A DNA stretch of 64,000 nucleotides from Peronospora farinosa (GCA_947646735.1 CANTFK010000909.1:62001-126000); one strand, 5' to 3'; positions 40,978 to 52,830 are shown, counted from the first letter of the stretch. Notes: a model not told the origin generated them from the letters alone. Translations and numbers: made by a program.

Positions 40978-43058
40978 GGATGAGATTAATGGAGATTAAA
41001 CACTTCGCTTTGCAGGCATAGACACGCTAGGAGACCAATTCCGAAATGATTTCCAAAGAGGCGGCTGAGACCTTATCTGGGGAGCTCAGATTATGTCACG
41101 GATTGCACCGAAAGGCTTACGAACGAAAGTGAAAAGCTTTGTTCTGTGACTACCGCTTCGTGCGTGCAAGAAATGACAATGTGCTTTAAAAACAGCTTGC
41201 CTCATACGAAGTTTTCTCGGGGAGATTTGCGTCAGAAGTTGGCGAACTAGGGCGACCGAGCGATATAGTGTAGCTTCTTGTGTTTCAACAACCTTTGCAT
41301 TGCACATCAATGTGGAGGCAACGACGTAAATATATCATCGCACAAGCTTGATGAGCTTGTCCCAAGCACGTATTTGAATACGTCCACCTCTTCCAACCTG
41401 TATGCATGTACATAAGAGCGGAGTTCGTCACACCATTGCAATAAAAACATATCGTGCATGGCTTTTTTCCAAGCGTTTTGTTGTTAGGCGTAAACCAGTG
41501 GATTCAATCGAGCACAGCCACGGCGTCACTCTGACGGCTCTTTCAACCCGTCTCTTTTGCCGCAGCCGCTCTCTATAATTCGCGACAAGCGAGGGACGTA
41601 ATCTCGCGACAAGCGAGGGGCGTATGCTCGCAACACGCTCGTTGAGAAGGAGAGTTTGCCATGATCGTATCCTCACTTCTCTTGCAAATTGGCAGTTTTG
41701 GGCTGATGGCGGCATTAAAGTTTGGCGTCGTGACCACACGCGAACCTCATTTACTACTTTTAGGTGAATTCTGAATACCATTCACAGAAATCAAGTCGGC
41801 CGCATCATGCTCCTCACATCCGTCTGCGAAACTCGCCGTCAAACACCTGCTACTCTCTTTCGAGCAAGTGTTAGCAGCCTGTATCTATTAGCCTTGTACT
41901 TGTACATTCAGCTTTGGTCTCCGTCAACGGAGCAAGGTCGATTGACAACATTGTAACAAGGATGAGACTAACTGAGAAAAGCTGTGCGGCATAGACACGC
42001 AGTGTCGCGACGAATATCCTGGAATCAATCGTCCCACACATAAAATTTCGAGGTGTTCATCAGAATGACCACAATTGATGAAAATCAAGACCAGACAGCA
42101 GTCTCATCAAATCCACAGTTGGTCCTAATGCAAGTGAGCACTTTGAATTGCAGCAAAAGCTACAACCCTGCAATTTGAGCGCTCATTCGTATAAACAACT
42201 GTGCGTGCCTCAAACATCACAAGCTCACCATTTGTTTCCAATTGGAATACAACGTCATTATCTTAACCATGAACACATTGTAGTCGGCATGATTGGACGC
42301 CTTGGTCTTAACTGGCTGGCGCTTCATTGCTTGTGAGGGCTCTCTACAATGGTCTTGTAGACGCATTGTGTCTAGTATCTGCATCATTGCCGCAATTTAA
42401 AACCTGGCATCTCAAAAACGGCGAAGACGTCTGACAACATGAAAAAGCGCCATGTTATTCTCTCACAAGAGCCTGGACCAAGCACGCTTGTGGGGATGGA
42501 CATGCTAATGCATTTGTTGCTACGCCTGACTTCTTGCGACAGCGAGAAACGAGGCTGCGAGTTGGTACGTTGGCATCACAATGATATGCTAACGCATCTA
42601 GGGTTGTTAGCGATGTCTGGACATTGTAAAACAGTGCATGCGATCCAATACACAGTGCAGCCCAGTGTTTATCGTGTGAAAAGGCTTGACAGTATTGCTG
42701 ACTCAGAGTGGAGAGTCAGGAACTTGCGCACATCCCTCCGCCGTTCATGTGGCTGACCTAACCGGAACTTCTCACGCAGCGCTTTGACGCTGGATCTCTA
42801 ATTTTTCTTTGCGGACGGCCAAGACAGACTTGTAGAGCAGCAAACTCTTTGCATCGCTCTCAATAGCAGCATGTTGCAGTCCGTTGATCCCCACGCATCA
42901 TCACAAGCTTTGTCCGCTCAGCAACGCAAGATCTGTCTGCTTAAGGTGATGCCAATCGTTATAAGTCTACAATATTTTTAGTAGCACAAGCATTACTAGC
43001 AGTTTCGGCATGAAGTTTGAGTACATTGGTGCGAATTTTCTGTTTTCCGGGTTAATCC
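40978..43058. other. Region upstream of the zinc-finger gene; relics only
   Basis: The part next to 40978 must contain the gene's promoter, but I see no clear initiator. A 24-bp direct repeat (TCGCGACAAGCGAGG core, two copies) lies at about 41579-41630. At 42560-42640 the plus strand reads DMLTHLGLLAMSGHCKTVH, ankyrin-like, and at about 42800-42915 the minus strand reads GLQHAAIESDAKSLLLYKS. Both are short and bounded by stops, so at most gene relics. Confidence 0.4.
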
Positions 43059-43750
43059 TTGTTTCAACTATGTTTAGGCTCTTGCGTGACCAAAATACGT
43101 GCTCAAGTATCCATTGGAGATGTGAGTCCCAGTTCGAGACATCTCGATGTAGCGGGTACAAATGGAATCAACAATGATCTTTCCAAAGATACCCAAGCAG
43201 TGATGTTACCAGCTATGATAGCTATAGGGAACGAGCTTCTTACGGAAGGACAACCGCCCAAGTCATTCCTGCAGGGGTTGGTTAACCCGCTGAGGAAGAA
43301 AGGACGATTCCAAGACGCCATTGACTATCGAACTATCTCACTCCTTTGAATCGGATACAAGAGCTTATCGACACGAGCGCAACAAGTATTGGGACACTTA
43401 TTGTCGCAGCAAGGTTTCGTCTATGGGAAATATGTGCAAAAACAGTGATGATGATGATGGCCCTATGACAACAGTCACGGTCAGCTCAGCGGAGTCGGGC
43501 CATCCTCCTGCTAGACTTTTGGACACGGTTGCGCGAGAAATTCTGTTCTTGGCACTCGGATTCTCCCAGGAGTTTACGGATATGATCCGAAAAGTTCACG
43601 ACGGTACACGGCACAACTCGTGGTCAAGGGGGAGTTTTGGAGCCACAGGAGGTGGTCTCGGGCATGCGGTCGGTGCCCTCTCGCTCCGTTGCTCTATTCC
43701 TAGCGACTATAATACTCGTGTTAGCAATGCAACAGAACAACTAGATTATC
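43059..43750 (+). pseudogene. LINE (non-LTR retrotransposon) reverse-transcriptase relic
   Basis: Frame 43059-43349 ends GQPPKSFLQGLVNPLRKKGR, QDAIDYRTISLL, the classic LINE motif (L-x-P-x-x-K ... DYRPISLL). After a stop and frameshift, QVLGHLLSQQGFVYGK and FLALGFSQEFTDMIRKVHDG match the following LINE motifs. No F/YADD survives because copy 1C cuts in at 43751. The 5' part is not recognisable. Confidence 0.75.
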
Positions 43751-44345
43751 TGTAACAGAGCATCTAGTTACACATAACATTAAGTAATATACTTAATGTT
43801 TGGTCTAAAAGTATCCATGATTACTTTTGACCTGTCACTTGGGTGCGATACACAAATGTGATCCACCCTCGTGAATGTGATATCCATTGATGGATTCACA
43901 TGAGAAGGGATGACGCTAGTTGAAGCTAGGCATCGCGACGTCTCAGAAGGACGTCAGTTGCGATCTTAAATCTAGATTTAAGCTCAACGTCAGGATACGC
44001 TTCTAAAGAGTCGCGTATCCGATCTATATATATATAGCCAATCAATAGTTAAGTTTATAATTTATTATAATTCATTAAATATAGCTCAGTCTTGAATTTG
44101 CTAAATTAAAAGCACCACGCACGAGAAGCCGAAAAGCTTCTGCGTGACGTCAGTGACTTCTTGTCTTAGAAGTTCGTTGCGCTCTCGCTTAAGCGAGAGG
44201 CAAATGGTGGTACGACTGTGTAAGCAGTCTACCAACCACACAAAAACCCTCTCACGCGAAGGTAAGACAGTTTAACCGCTTCCTCGCTTGTGCTGAAGGT
44301 GTGTGCTCGTAGCACGAGGCAACTTCGTAGAAGTGCCCGTCTACA
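43751..44345 (+). repeat. 5' LTR of copy 1C
   Basis: 595 bp, TGTAACAGAG...GTCTACA, with shorter AT tract than 1A. It interrupts the LINE relic on its left. Confidence 0.94.
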
Positions 44346-44347
44346 CT

Positions 44348-44357
44348 TGGTAGCACT
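44348..44357 (+). promoter_or_regulatory. Primer-binding site of 1C (TGGTAGCACT)
   Basis: Two nucleotides after the LTR; continues AGTAGTCC. Same ten bases as in the other families. Confidence 0.75.
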
Positions 44358-44404
44358 AGTAGTCCTTCCCACGACCCATCTTTCTGAGCGTGCGTGTGGT
44401 TAAG

Positions 44405-45490
44405 ATGGTCCTTAACATGGACTGGGGTGATTTTCCTCACCTCTCCCAACATCATAGGGAGTTGGCAGAGCATATGGCGCAGGGACTTGGTGAACAAGCC
44501 CTGGTCAATCTCTTGCATTGCTCCTCCTGAGCAGCATTTTGCTCAGTTGGAGCAATTTGAGGCGTTTGTGCTCAGACAGCGTAGAAACGCGTCCGAGGTA
44601 AACAGCCAAGTCACCGCTGAGTCCATCACTAAGACTCAGGATGAGCTTAGGCTTGAGCAGGCACGTAATGAGGCGATCAACAGAACTGTTGAGACGCTCT
44701 CTGCCCGGCCTACTCAACCGGGGCCCATTCGGATGGACCCTCCGAAGTTCGATGGAACTAGCCCTCACACGATTGTTCACTGGCTATTAGCAGTTGAGCA
44801 ATGTGGAGTGGCGCAGCTCATCGAAGACGACACCAGAATGGTGTCGTATGCCATGTCCAACTTGCGTGGCAAAGCGTCAAAGTGGGCATACTCTGCGCTG
44901 ATGGCAAATGCTGATGCATTTCCATCATGGGCGATCTTGAAGGCAAAGATTCGCGCCATGTTTTTCAGCCGCCTAACAATGAAGTGTTGCTTATGGCGCG
45001 CTTCTTTGGAGCACGACAGGCGAAACACTCTCTGCAAGAATTTGTGCAGGAGATGCGTTCGCTGTCGGCGTCCATTAATGGGGAACCGATACCAGAACGT
45101 ATCAAGGTGCCTACGTTCATGAATGGACTTAGGCACGGCCCATCGCGTCAGGCCCTTTTCAGAAAGGTGCCAGCGACGATGGAAGAGGCAATTGACATTG
45201 CCTTAGTTGAGGAGCAATCCTACAACAGCGCCTCGGCGACAGCCTATTACAGGCCGTCGTCCGAGAAGTCTGATGCCACTCCTATGGAGCTAGGCAATGC
45301 AGATGTGATCTTCTACAAGTGCGGCAAGAGAGGCCATATGATGGCTCGTTGCTATGCCAAACTTGCTTCTGGTGCTAAGGCAGCCAGCAAAAGGTCTCCC
45401 AACCCGAAGGGAGGTGCGAAAAACCAGCGTGCACGAAGCACGGGTTCAGCACCTGCCCAAGATGGGTCGGGAAATGCGGGAGCGCAGTAG
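44405..45490 (+). pseudogene. gag: gag of copy 1C
   Basis: ATG at 44405 (MVLNMDWGDFPHLSQHH). A 1-nt insertion near 44520 shifts the frame, and a T-run near 44960 (ATGTTTTTCAG) shifts it back. The second lesion is shared with 1D. Capsid segments are recognisable (MSNLRGKASKWAYSAL, ARQAKHSLQEFVQEMRSL, TFMNGLRHGPSRQALF). The zinc knuckle reads FYKCGKRGHMMARC: the first Cys is replaced by Phe in both 1C and 1D. It ends at TAG 45488-45490 inside the frameshift hairpin. Confidence 0.87.
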
Positions 45491-45508
45491 GGGCGGGATG
45501 CCCTACTG
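45469..45508 (+). promoter_or_regulatory. -1 ribosomal frameshift cassette of 1C
   Basis: Slippery heptamer G GGA AAT (45469-45475) in gag phase, 9-nt spacer, then a hairpin with perfect 8-bp arms CAGTAGGG (45485-45492) and CCCTACTG (45501-45508). The gag TAG sits in the 5' arm. The -1 frame is open straight into protease (VGAGCPT...). Confidence 0.78.
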
Positions 45509-46035
45509 TCGCAGACGCTGAAGCTACCCCTATGTCCAGAGTGATCGAACAAATGGGTAGCATAGTCCCTGAGGTACCGAAAGGTCGGACCTCAACCCTT
45601 TTGGTCTATAGCACTCGAGTACGAGGCTATGACCAAGTGATGACCCTTCTCGTGGATTCGGGTGTATCACAGAACTTTGTGAAACTCGCGGCTCTGAAAA
45701 AGAGACCGGCGAGTTATGAGTCGCTTTGCCAGGATGGCAAGCGAGAAGAGGCGATCGTTCGTTTAGCGAACGGCGCGCTCGTTAAATCGGAGGAAGTTCA
45801 AGTTGAACTCGCCTTCAGTTTTAATGACTTCTTTTGTAAAGAGAAGTTCACAGTGCTAGGTATGGAGAGTCCGTATGACCTCATCCTAGGGATGCCTTGG
45901 TTGGATACACACCAACCATGGATAGACTGGCGTACACGCGCAGTCGCTAACTCTACGCAGGACACCGGAAAGGATGTGCTCCTGCGAGAGGCTTATGTGG
46001 CTGATGCTGCGTCCAACCAGTCGAGGGTGCGATGA
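45487..46035 (+). pseudogene. Aspartic protease of 1C
   Basis: The -1 frame after gag. LVDSGVSQNF carries Val where 1D has the usual Ala (DSGA), and LILGMPWLDTHQPWIDW is the second hallmark. The frame closes at 46035 because one base is missing near 46015 compared with 1B (CAACCAG against CAACACAG), a lesion shared with 1D. Confidence 0.85.
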
Positions 46036-49000
46036 CGGTATGTCAATCGACACCAGGAACTACCCAGCTCGAAAGGAGTGGTGTAGTTGGAAGTGCACTG
46101 GCGGAAAGCCAGGTGACACATATTCCTACCCAGGTCAAAAAGACTGGTGTAGTGAATGGGGCGATGATAGGTAGTCATGCGTCCAATAGTCCTGTACAGA
46201 GCCGAGAGCCTGTGGCACCTGATGGTGGGCTGACAGGAAGTCAAGCGCCACAAAAACCGGCACAGAGCCATGAGCCTGGTGCGGTTGGAAGGAGTGCGTT
46301 GGCTAATATAGCAACGACACCTTCTTCCAGGTCAAAGGTCGTGGTGATTCGAAGAACGAGCACCAGACGTACTAAGACGATCAAGGGCACGTCGAAAGGA
46401 GTGACCCTTGGATCAGTCTCGGTCCAAGAGGACGGACCTACGAACGAGTTGTTCGAGGCCGTCGAAGGCAAAATGCCAGAGGCATCCTCAGTTGAGGTGC
46501 GCCAACTTGTCTTTGCATCTGCCGAGGAGATAGGAAATCTCTCGGAGATGACGTGGGACCTGTTCCTGTCCGAACTAAAGGAAAGAAAGATACACGAGAT
46601 AGTCGCACCAGTTCCAGAAGAGAACGTGGTGGACTGTTGCTCGTCGTCCACAATGGATGAGAGTGTCTTGAAAACCGACAAGAAGAAACGGTTGGATGCT
46701 CAAGGCTGGGATTCCTTGAAGGACAGCCCGTTCTATGATGTTCTGTGGGAACACCGTGATGTGTTTCCAGCAGAAGTGCCGAGCCGCCTACCGGTCGATA
46801 GGGGCATCAGGCACGAGATTGACCTGGAGCCTGGCACCAAGTATTTTGTGACCAGGCAATGGCCGTTGCCGAAGGAACAAGTCGATTACATCGATGAGTT
46901 CTTCGACAAGCGAGCCAAAGCGGGACAAGTACGTGAGAGCAAGTCGCCTCACTGCAGCCCGAACTTCTGTGTGCGTAAAGCAACAGGTGGATGGCGCGTG
47001 GTTCATGCTTATAATAAGCTGAACACGGCCACCATTCCGGCTCAAACGTCGATCCCGCGGAAAGATGTTTTGTTGAATTCCATGGGAAAGTCAACTATCT
47101 CTTCCGCGTTGGATCTGAAGGATGGCTACTATCAGGTTCTCATGAGAGATACCGATGTAGCCAAAACGGCAGTAAGCACCCCAAGCGGTATGCTGTGGGA
47201 GTGGATGGTGATGCCACAAGTATTGAAAAATGCTCCAGCAACATTCAGCCGAGTGGTGGCTCACGTGATGCGTCAGCACTGTGCCTACGCGCCCCATTAC
47301 TTTGACGATGTATTCGTGCATAGTAGGGCGGAGGACGGTCTGAGCGCAATAAAGTCGCACAAGCATCATTTAAACTTGCAAAAGTGCGTAATAGGGGTTC
47401 CCGAGATACCTGTACTGGGCTGCATCGTAGGTACACATGGAGACCCAGAAAAGGTTAAGGCTATCAAGGAATGGCCAGTCCCACGACACGTGAAGGATTT
47501 GCGCCGATTCCTTGGGCTTGCTAATTGCTTGCATAAGTACAGCAAGAATTATGAGGAGCAGACTTAGCCATTGTATGACCTTTTGAAAAAGGATACAGAA
47601 TGGACTTGGTCAAAGGAGCAAGAAGATGCGTTCACATCAGTGAAGCAATCTCTTGTAGAGGCACCGATCTTGGCATTGCCAGACGCGTATAAGCCCTTTA
47701 GCGTCGTCTGCGATGCAAGCAATTTTGCAATCGGCAGCGCGCTCATGCAGAAGGATGACGACGGCGTTGACCGTGTCATTTCTTATCAGTCTCGGCTTTT
47801 AAAAGCTGCCGAGCTGAATTACCCTGTGCATGACAAGGAGCTACTTTCAATTAAGTATGCCCTTGTAGAGTTTCGAAAGCACCTCTTGGGCACCGAACCT
47901 TTTGTGGTTTATACGGATCACGCATCACTGCGGACCGCTATAAATTCACCGCACCTCTCGCCGAGAATGGAAAGATGGCTAACATTCTTCTCTGAATTTA
48001 ATTTTAAAGTTGAATATAAGCCGGGTAAGTCGAATGTCTTGGCTGACGCGTTATCGCGCAGACCAGACTTCGAGACAAGACACCAGGATAGTGTGTCTCG
48101 TTCGAAAGCACAAGTTGAGTCGTCAACATTGGCAGCCATGAAGGTCTACCATGTGACGAGGTCAATGGCCTCCGATATAAAGGAGTGTTACAGTCAGGAC
48201 GAACATTGTCGCCTGCTGCTGGATCATTTTGGTGGACGAAAGGTTACACTTCCGTCGCACCTGAAAGCGAAACTAAATCGCTTTAGTTACAGTGATGGCC
48301 TGTTATGGCATCAGCTGTCACCCTGTGATCCCTTGAGAATCTACGTCCCTCATGACACAGATCTCAAGCTGATGAAACTTCACGAGTGCCATGATGCGCC
48401 ATCTAGTGGGCATCTGGGCCGTGAAAAGACATTCTTACGAGTGTCAGAGGAATTTTGGTGGCCCCACCTATATCGGTGGGTGACCAACTATATTCGCTCT
48501 TGCGAAGAGTGTCAGGGCATAAAGCCTGCACTTTTGAACAGTGCGCCACTGAAGCCACTGTCGATTCCAACTGAATGTTGGAAGTCGGTCAGTTTGGACT
48601 TCATGTTTGGCTTACCGCCTGACCGTAAAAGCAGGACGGGGCTCGTTGTATTTGTAGACAGACTGAGCAAGATGGTGCATTTGGCACCATGTAGCACCAA
48701 GATCTCAGGAAAAGAGGCTGCCCTCTTGTTTCTGGATCATGTGTACCGACTACATGGGATGACCGAATCCATAGTATCGGATCGGGATCCGCGTTTTACG
48801 TCAGGTTTTTGGCGACATGTGTTTGAGCTGCTGGGTAGCAAGCTCCACATGTCAACCGCTGATCATCCCCAGACCGTTGGCCAAACAGAACGGGCCAATC
48901 GAGTAGTGGCGGATGTGTTGCGCACAGTAGTGACTCCCAAAGAATGGAGCAAGCAATTGCCATTCGTGGAGTTCGCTATTAATAACAGTGTTCACGCCAG

Positions 49001-49157
49001 TACGAGTGAAACACCGTTGTACATTAACGGACTGCGTCATCCTCGAACGCCAGTCTCGTTTGTGCGCAGACCAAGTCGTAGTGGAGGAGGCCCCTCACTT
49101 CGCTCGGTGCGAATGCCAAAGAGGGCCAAGGTTGGCCTAGTGACACTGCTAGTTTAG
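46032..49157 (+). pseudogene. pol: Linker, reverse transcriptase, RNase H and integrase of 1C
   Basis: One frame interrupted only by a TAG at 47565-47567. It holds the Ser/Gln-rich linker (about 130 residues), reverse transcriptase (WPLPKEQVDYIDEFF, YFDD at 47298-47309) and RNase H (CDASNFAIGSALMQ, VYTDHASLRTAI). Integrase follows (HECHDAPSSGHLGREKT, CEECQ, SLDFMFGLPP, VSDRDPRFTS, then TVGQTERANRVVAD, where 1B has TDGQTERVNR). Fourteen codons between SHKHHL and NLQKCVIG are missing relative to 1B, which removes part of the palm. The frame is lost at about 49085. Confidence 0.9.
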
Positions 49158-50255
49158 CAGTGGTCACGACACCTATAGGTGTCACGTAGGAGGCACGGCA
49201 AGAAATGCCAGTGCTCCTTGACGATGACACCATATTGTTATCAACAGCGTCGACCCATGAACGACCTCTTGGAGGCGTCATCGGCGAGCTGGATTCTAAA
49301 AGCGTGAGCAAAGCTCAGCGCTTTGTGGATGAGCGATTAGCCATCCCACGTAAGTACGTGACGCGATGGCAAGCGCACAGGACAAGCAAAAACAATATAC
49401 AGTCCAGCATGGTCGCAAAAACAATGAGCACTTTAGTGTGGGGGACAAAGTGCTATTAAGTACTGCTACCCAACCTAAAAATGCGATCTCGGTACTACCT
49501 GGCGGTACTACTAAGCTATTGCCCTGACTCGTTGGGCCATTTACGGTGGTCGAGGAGGTTGGAGACCTAAATTATAGGCTCACTCTCCCACCGTATATGA
49601 AGACGCACCCCGTATTTTACGTGGGTCGCCTGAAACGGTATGTTGATCCAGAAGAGATCACATATCCACATCGGTCTAACGAGACCGATGGTGACGTCGA
49701 CTGTGAGTCGAGCGTCGCGGCCGATCAGGCGACGGGGAAGGTGAACGACTTTCCGTATACAAGACCGAAGACAGAGGACTCCGCGATCCTCCTAGGAGGA
49801 CTCCGCGCTTGACGCGGGTCTCTCATCACCAGTCGCTCTAAGATGTCCAAACGGGCCTTCAGGCGGTCATACCCCTGACGGTCCCTCGTCCTCACATCGC
49901 GCATATCCGAGTTCAGTCGCAAGACTTGACTCTCGAGATCTGTCACCTGCCTCTTCAGCGCAGCGGACTCAGCCTGCGACTGAACAGCAGCAGGGTAGGC
50001 AGCCGCGAGTAGGTGGGCGTAATCGCCGCTCCTATCGGGCGCCACCTGTGTTGGTAGACACGGAAGGGAATAAGCGCTTCCTTGTTGGAAGGCTGTTGGC
50101 CCACCGGTTTATGAAGCGAACGCTCCAAATCCTTTCCAGTGGAAGGGTTACTAACGAGCTTTGACTCGTGGGAGCCTGCGGACGCTTTGCGCGTCGACGT
50201 GCATGGGCTGGTGGCTGCTTATGTGAAGCAGCACCAGCTGTCTTCTTTCTGCTAG
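49158..50255 (+). pseudogene. Integrase C-terminus and chromodomain remnant of 1C
   Basis: Pieces at 49205-49459 and 49546-49812 (RLTLPPYMKTHPVFYVGRLK) are separated by a frameshift at CGTAAGTACG (49370) and a TGA at about 49525, both shared with 1A and 1D. The chromodomain at about 50050-50200 has lost bases (GGTTACTAACGAG), so its frame is broken. Confidence 0.8.
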
Positions 50256-51122
50256 GTCCGGAAGGACTAGCAGAAGAAGCGTGGCGAGAATCAGTTGGGG
50301 GTCGCTTACCACCCATAATTTCATGCGCACTCTTCATGGCGAAGCTGATTCGCTGCGACCGTTGTTTCGTTGCATCTTCATGCAAGGTAACACGGCGCCG
50401 AAGTTCAGCTTCATAGTCGTCGGCTGTTTCGTTAGAACGCAGCACGACTGAAATTGGGAAAGCACGACCAAGTGCTTTGCCCTGTTTTTTCCACAAGGAA
50501 AAGACGCTATAAAATTTATGAGCGTCAATAGTTGCACGCTGCAAAAGCGATGCACTAGACCCATCCGAGTTCATCCACTCAGATGGAGGTGGTATTGGTG
50601 GCAAGCCACCACTCACGTAGCCGCCCTCGCGACGGCGGGCTAGTGAGGCCGAAGGTGTACTTGGTGGAGCTTTAAGCTCACACTCACCTGAGTCTGACTC
50701 TCCATTATGATTGTCAAGACATCAGTTTGAGGAGTCACATCTGACTGAGTCGCGACTATTCGTTTCGAAGTAGCGTGCTCAGTATTATTCACTGCGATCG
50801 TAAACGCAGGCGACGAGGCCTTACCTACACTTGCAGGAAGCATAGAAGCTTCCTCAAGGACGGGTGCCTCAAATGATGGGGACATATGTCCCATCAACGA
50901 ACTATGCTCATCGCCACTTTGGGGTGATGGCAGTGGTGTAGTCTCATTGTAGTCTACAATGAGAGATGGATATTCATCTACATTATCGTGAGATGGAAGA
51001 TTCACCCCAGTGCCAGAAGCACTTTGCGACGGCTGCGATAAATCGCGGCGCGTGCGCTTAGTGCTGGACTGCATGGGCGCCTTTGCAGGCGACCCATTAG
51101 CCTTACCACGTTTCGGTGGCAT
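49725..51122 (-). pseudogene. Antisense ORF of 1C (frameshifted)
   Basis: MPPKRGKANGSPAKAPM starts at 51122. A 1-nt deletion near 50707 splits it (51122-50640, 50616-50032), and the third piece (50045-49725) carries the coiled coil (LKRQVTDLESQVLRLNSDM, LKARLDILERLVM). Compared with 1B the same N-terminal, helical and coiled-coil parts are kept. The break near 50707 is identical in 1D. Confidence 0.55.
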
Positions 51123-51228
51123 GAGAGCTGAGTAGACTAAAGCGGCGCGTTTATAACGGCTCGCAAGTCTCTCTGTCTCCTAGGCAATGTTTTACAAAAT
51201 GTAAACATCGTTCTAAAACGGGGGATAG

Positions 51229-51832
51229 TGTAACAGGGCATCTAGTTACACGTAAACATTAAGTAATATACTTAATGTTTGGTCTAAAAGTATCCATGAT
51301 TACTTTTGACCTGTCACTTGGGTGCGATACACATATGTGATCCACCCTCGTGAATGTGATATCCATTTATGGATTCACATAAGAAGGGATGACGCTAGTT
51401 GAAGCTAGGCATCGCGACGTCTCAGAAGGACGTCAGTTGCGATCTTAAATCTAAATTTAAGTACATGCGACAGGATAAGCTTCTAAAGAGTCGCGTATCC
51501 GATCTATATATATATATATATAGTCAATCAGTAGTTAAGTATATGTTTAGTTATAATTAATTAAATATAGCTCAGTCTTGAATTTACTTAAACACCGAAG
51601 CACCACGCACGAGAAGTTGAAAAGCTTCTGCGCGACGTCGGTGCCTTCTTGTTAAGAAGTTCGTTGCACTCTCGCTTAAGCGAGAGGCAACTGGTGGTAC
51701 GACTGCTTAGGCAGTCGACCAACCTCCCAACCACCCTCGCACGCGAAGGTAAGACGGTCTAACCGCTTCCTCGCTTGTGCATAAGGTGTGTGCTAGTAGT
51801 ACGAGGCAACTTCGTAGAAGTGCCCGTCTACA
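51229..51832 (+). repeat. 3' LTR of copy 1C
   Basis: 604 bp, preceded by the purine tract AAAACGGGGGATAG. It differs from the 5' LTR of the same copy at more sites than from the 3' LTR of 1D by eye (for example ACCGAAGCACC near 51595, seen only in the two 3' LTRs). Confidence 0.94.
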
Positions 51833-52122
51833 CATCAAAGTCAATCCTGGCTTGCTCATAGGTGCGGGTGAGATAATATGCTTTTAGAATGTTAAGCATG
51901 CGATTAAGTGGCTGGTTCAGAAGCAAGATCGCTACTTCTATGCGTGGGCAGCGTGGACATAACAAGATTTGGAGAAAAAGAGGTCACCATTCCCTACCGT
52001 ACCCTAGATACTCAGTCGTGTGACATGCCGGAGTACCGATTTTTTTCATACGCGACTGCTGTATTTACGAAGATCATAAAAGAGCCCAGGGAGCTCCCAA
52101 AAGCGATGGACGGTACTCATTG
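51833..52122. other. Spacer between the two 3' LTRs; fragment of a host repeat or decayed gene
   Basis: 290 bp. The plus-strand frame SEARSLLLCVGSVDITRFGE, then DMPEYRFFSYATAVFTKI, is open from 51908 into the LTR. The first 160 bp match, in inverted orientation and at perhaps 85% identity, the sequence just right of 1D (60242-60400), where the frame reads DSEAKSLLLPVGSVDNTKFG. I do not recognise the family. The preserved frame in both copies suggests an old coding sequence, possibly of another transposon. Confidence 0.5.
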
Positions 52123-52724
52123 TGTAGACGGGCACTTCTACGAAGTTGCCTCGTACTACTAGCACATACCTTATGCACAAGCGAGGAAGCGGTTAGACCG
52201 TCTTACCTTCGCGTGCGAGGGTGGTTGGGAGGTTGGTCGACTGCCTAAGCAGTCGTACCACCAGTTGCCTCTCGCTTAAGCGAGAGTGCAACGAACTTCT
52301 TAACAAGAAGGCACCGACGTCGCGCAGAAGCTTTTCAACTTCTCGTGCGTGGTGCTTCGGTGTTTAAGTAAATTCAAGACTGAGCTATATTTAATTAATT
52401 ATAACTAAACATATACTTAACTACTGATTGACTATATATATATATATAGATCGGATACGCGACTCTTTAGAAGCTTATCCTGTCGCATGTACTTAAATCT
52501 AGATTTAAGATCGCAACTGACGTCCTTCTGAGACGTCGCGATGCCTAGCTTCAACTAGCGTCATCCCTTCTTATGTGAATCCATAAATGGATATCACATT
52601 CACGAGGGTGGATCACATATGTGTATCGCACCCAAGTGACAGGTCAAAAGTAATCATGGATACTTTTAGACCAAACATTAAGTATATTACTTAATGTTTA
52701 CGTGTAACTAGATGCCCTGTTACA
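52123..52724 (-). repeat. 3' LTR of copy 1D
   Basis: 602 bp, TGTAGACGGGC...CCCTGTTACA on the plus strand. It shares private variants with the 3' LTR of 1C. Confidence 0.94.
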
Positions 52725-52830
52725 CTATCCCCCGTTTTAGAACGATGTTTACATTTTGTAAAACATTGCCTAGGAGACAGAGAGACTTGCGAGCCGTTAT
52801 AAACGCGCCGCTTTAGTCTACTCAGCTCTC

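Larger units (their letters stand above)
43751..51832 (+). mobile_element. Ty3/gypsy family 1 copy 1C, full-length
   Basis: 8082 bp with both LTRs, primer-binding site, gag, protease, pol, chromodomain remnant, antisense ORF and polypurine tract. Left flank (TTATC) and right flank (CATCA) do not match, so no target duplication is visible. It is the plus-strand arm of a tail-to-tail pair with 1D. Several lesions are shared with 1D (see findings). Confidence 0.95.

Noticed and set aside
42439..42756. 105-codon plus-strand ORF with an ankyrin-like phrase (LTHLGLLAMSGHCKTVH)
   Set aside because: Only one weak repeat is visible, the rest has no ankyrin periodicity, and stops surround it. Mentioned only as a possible relic.
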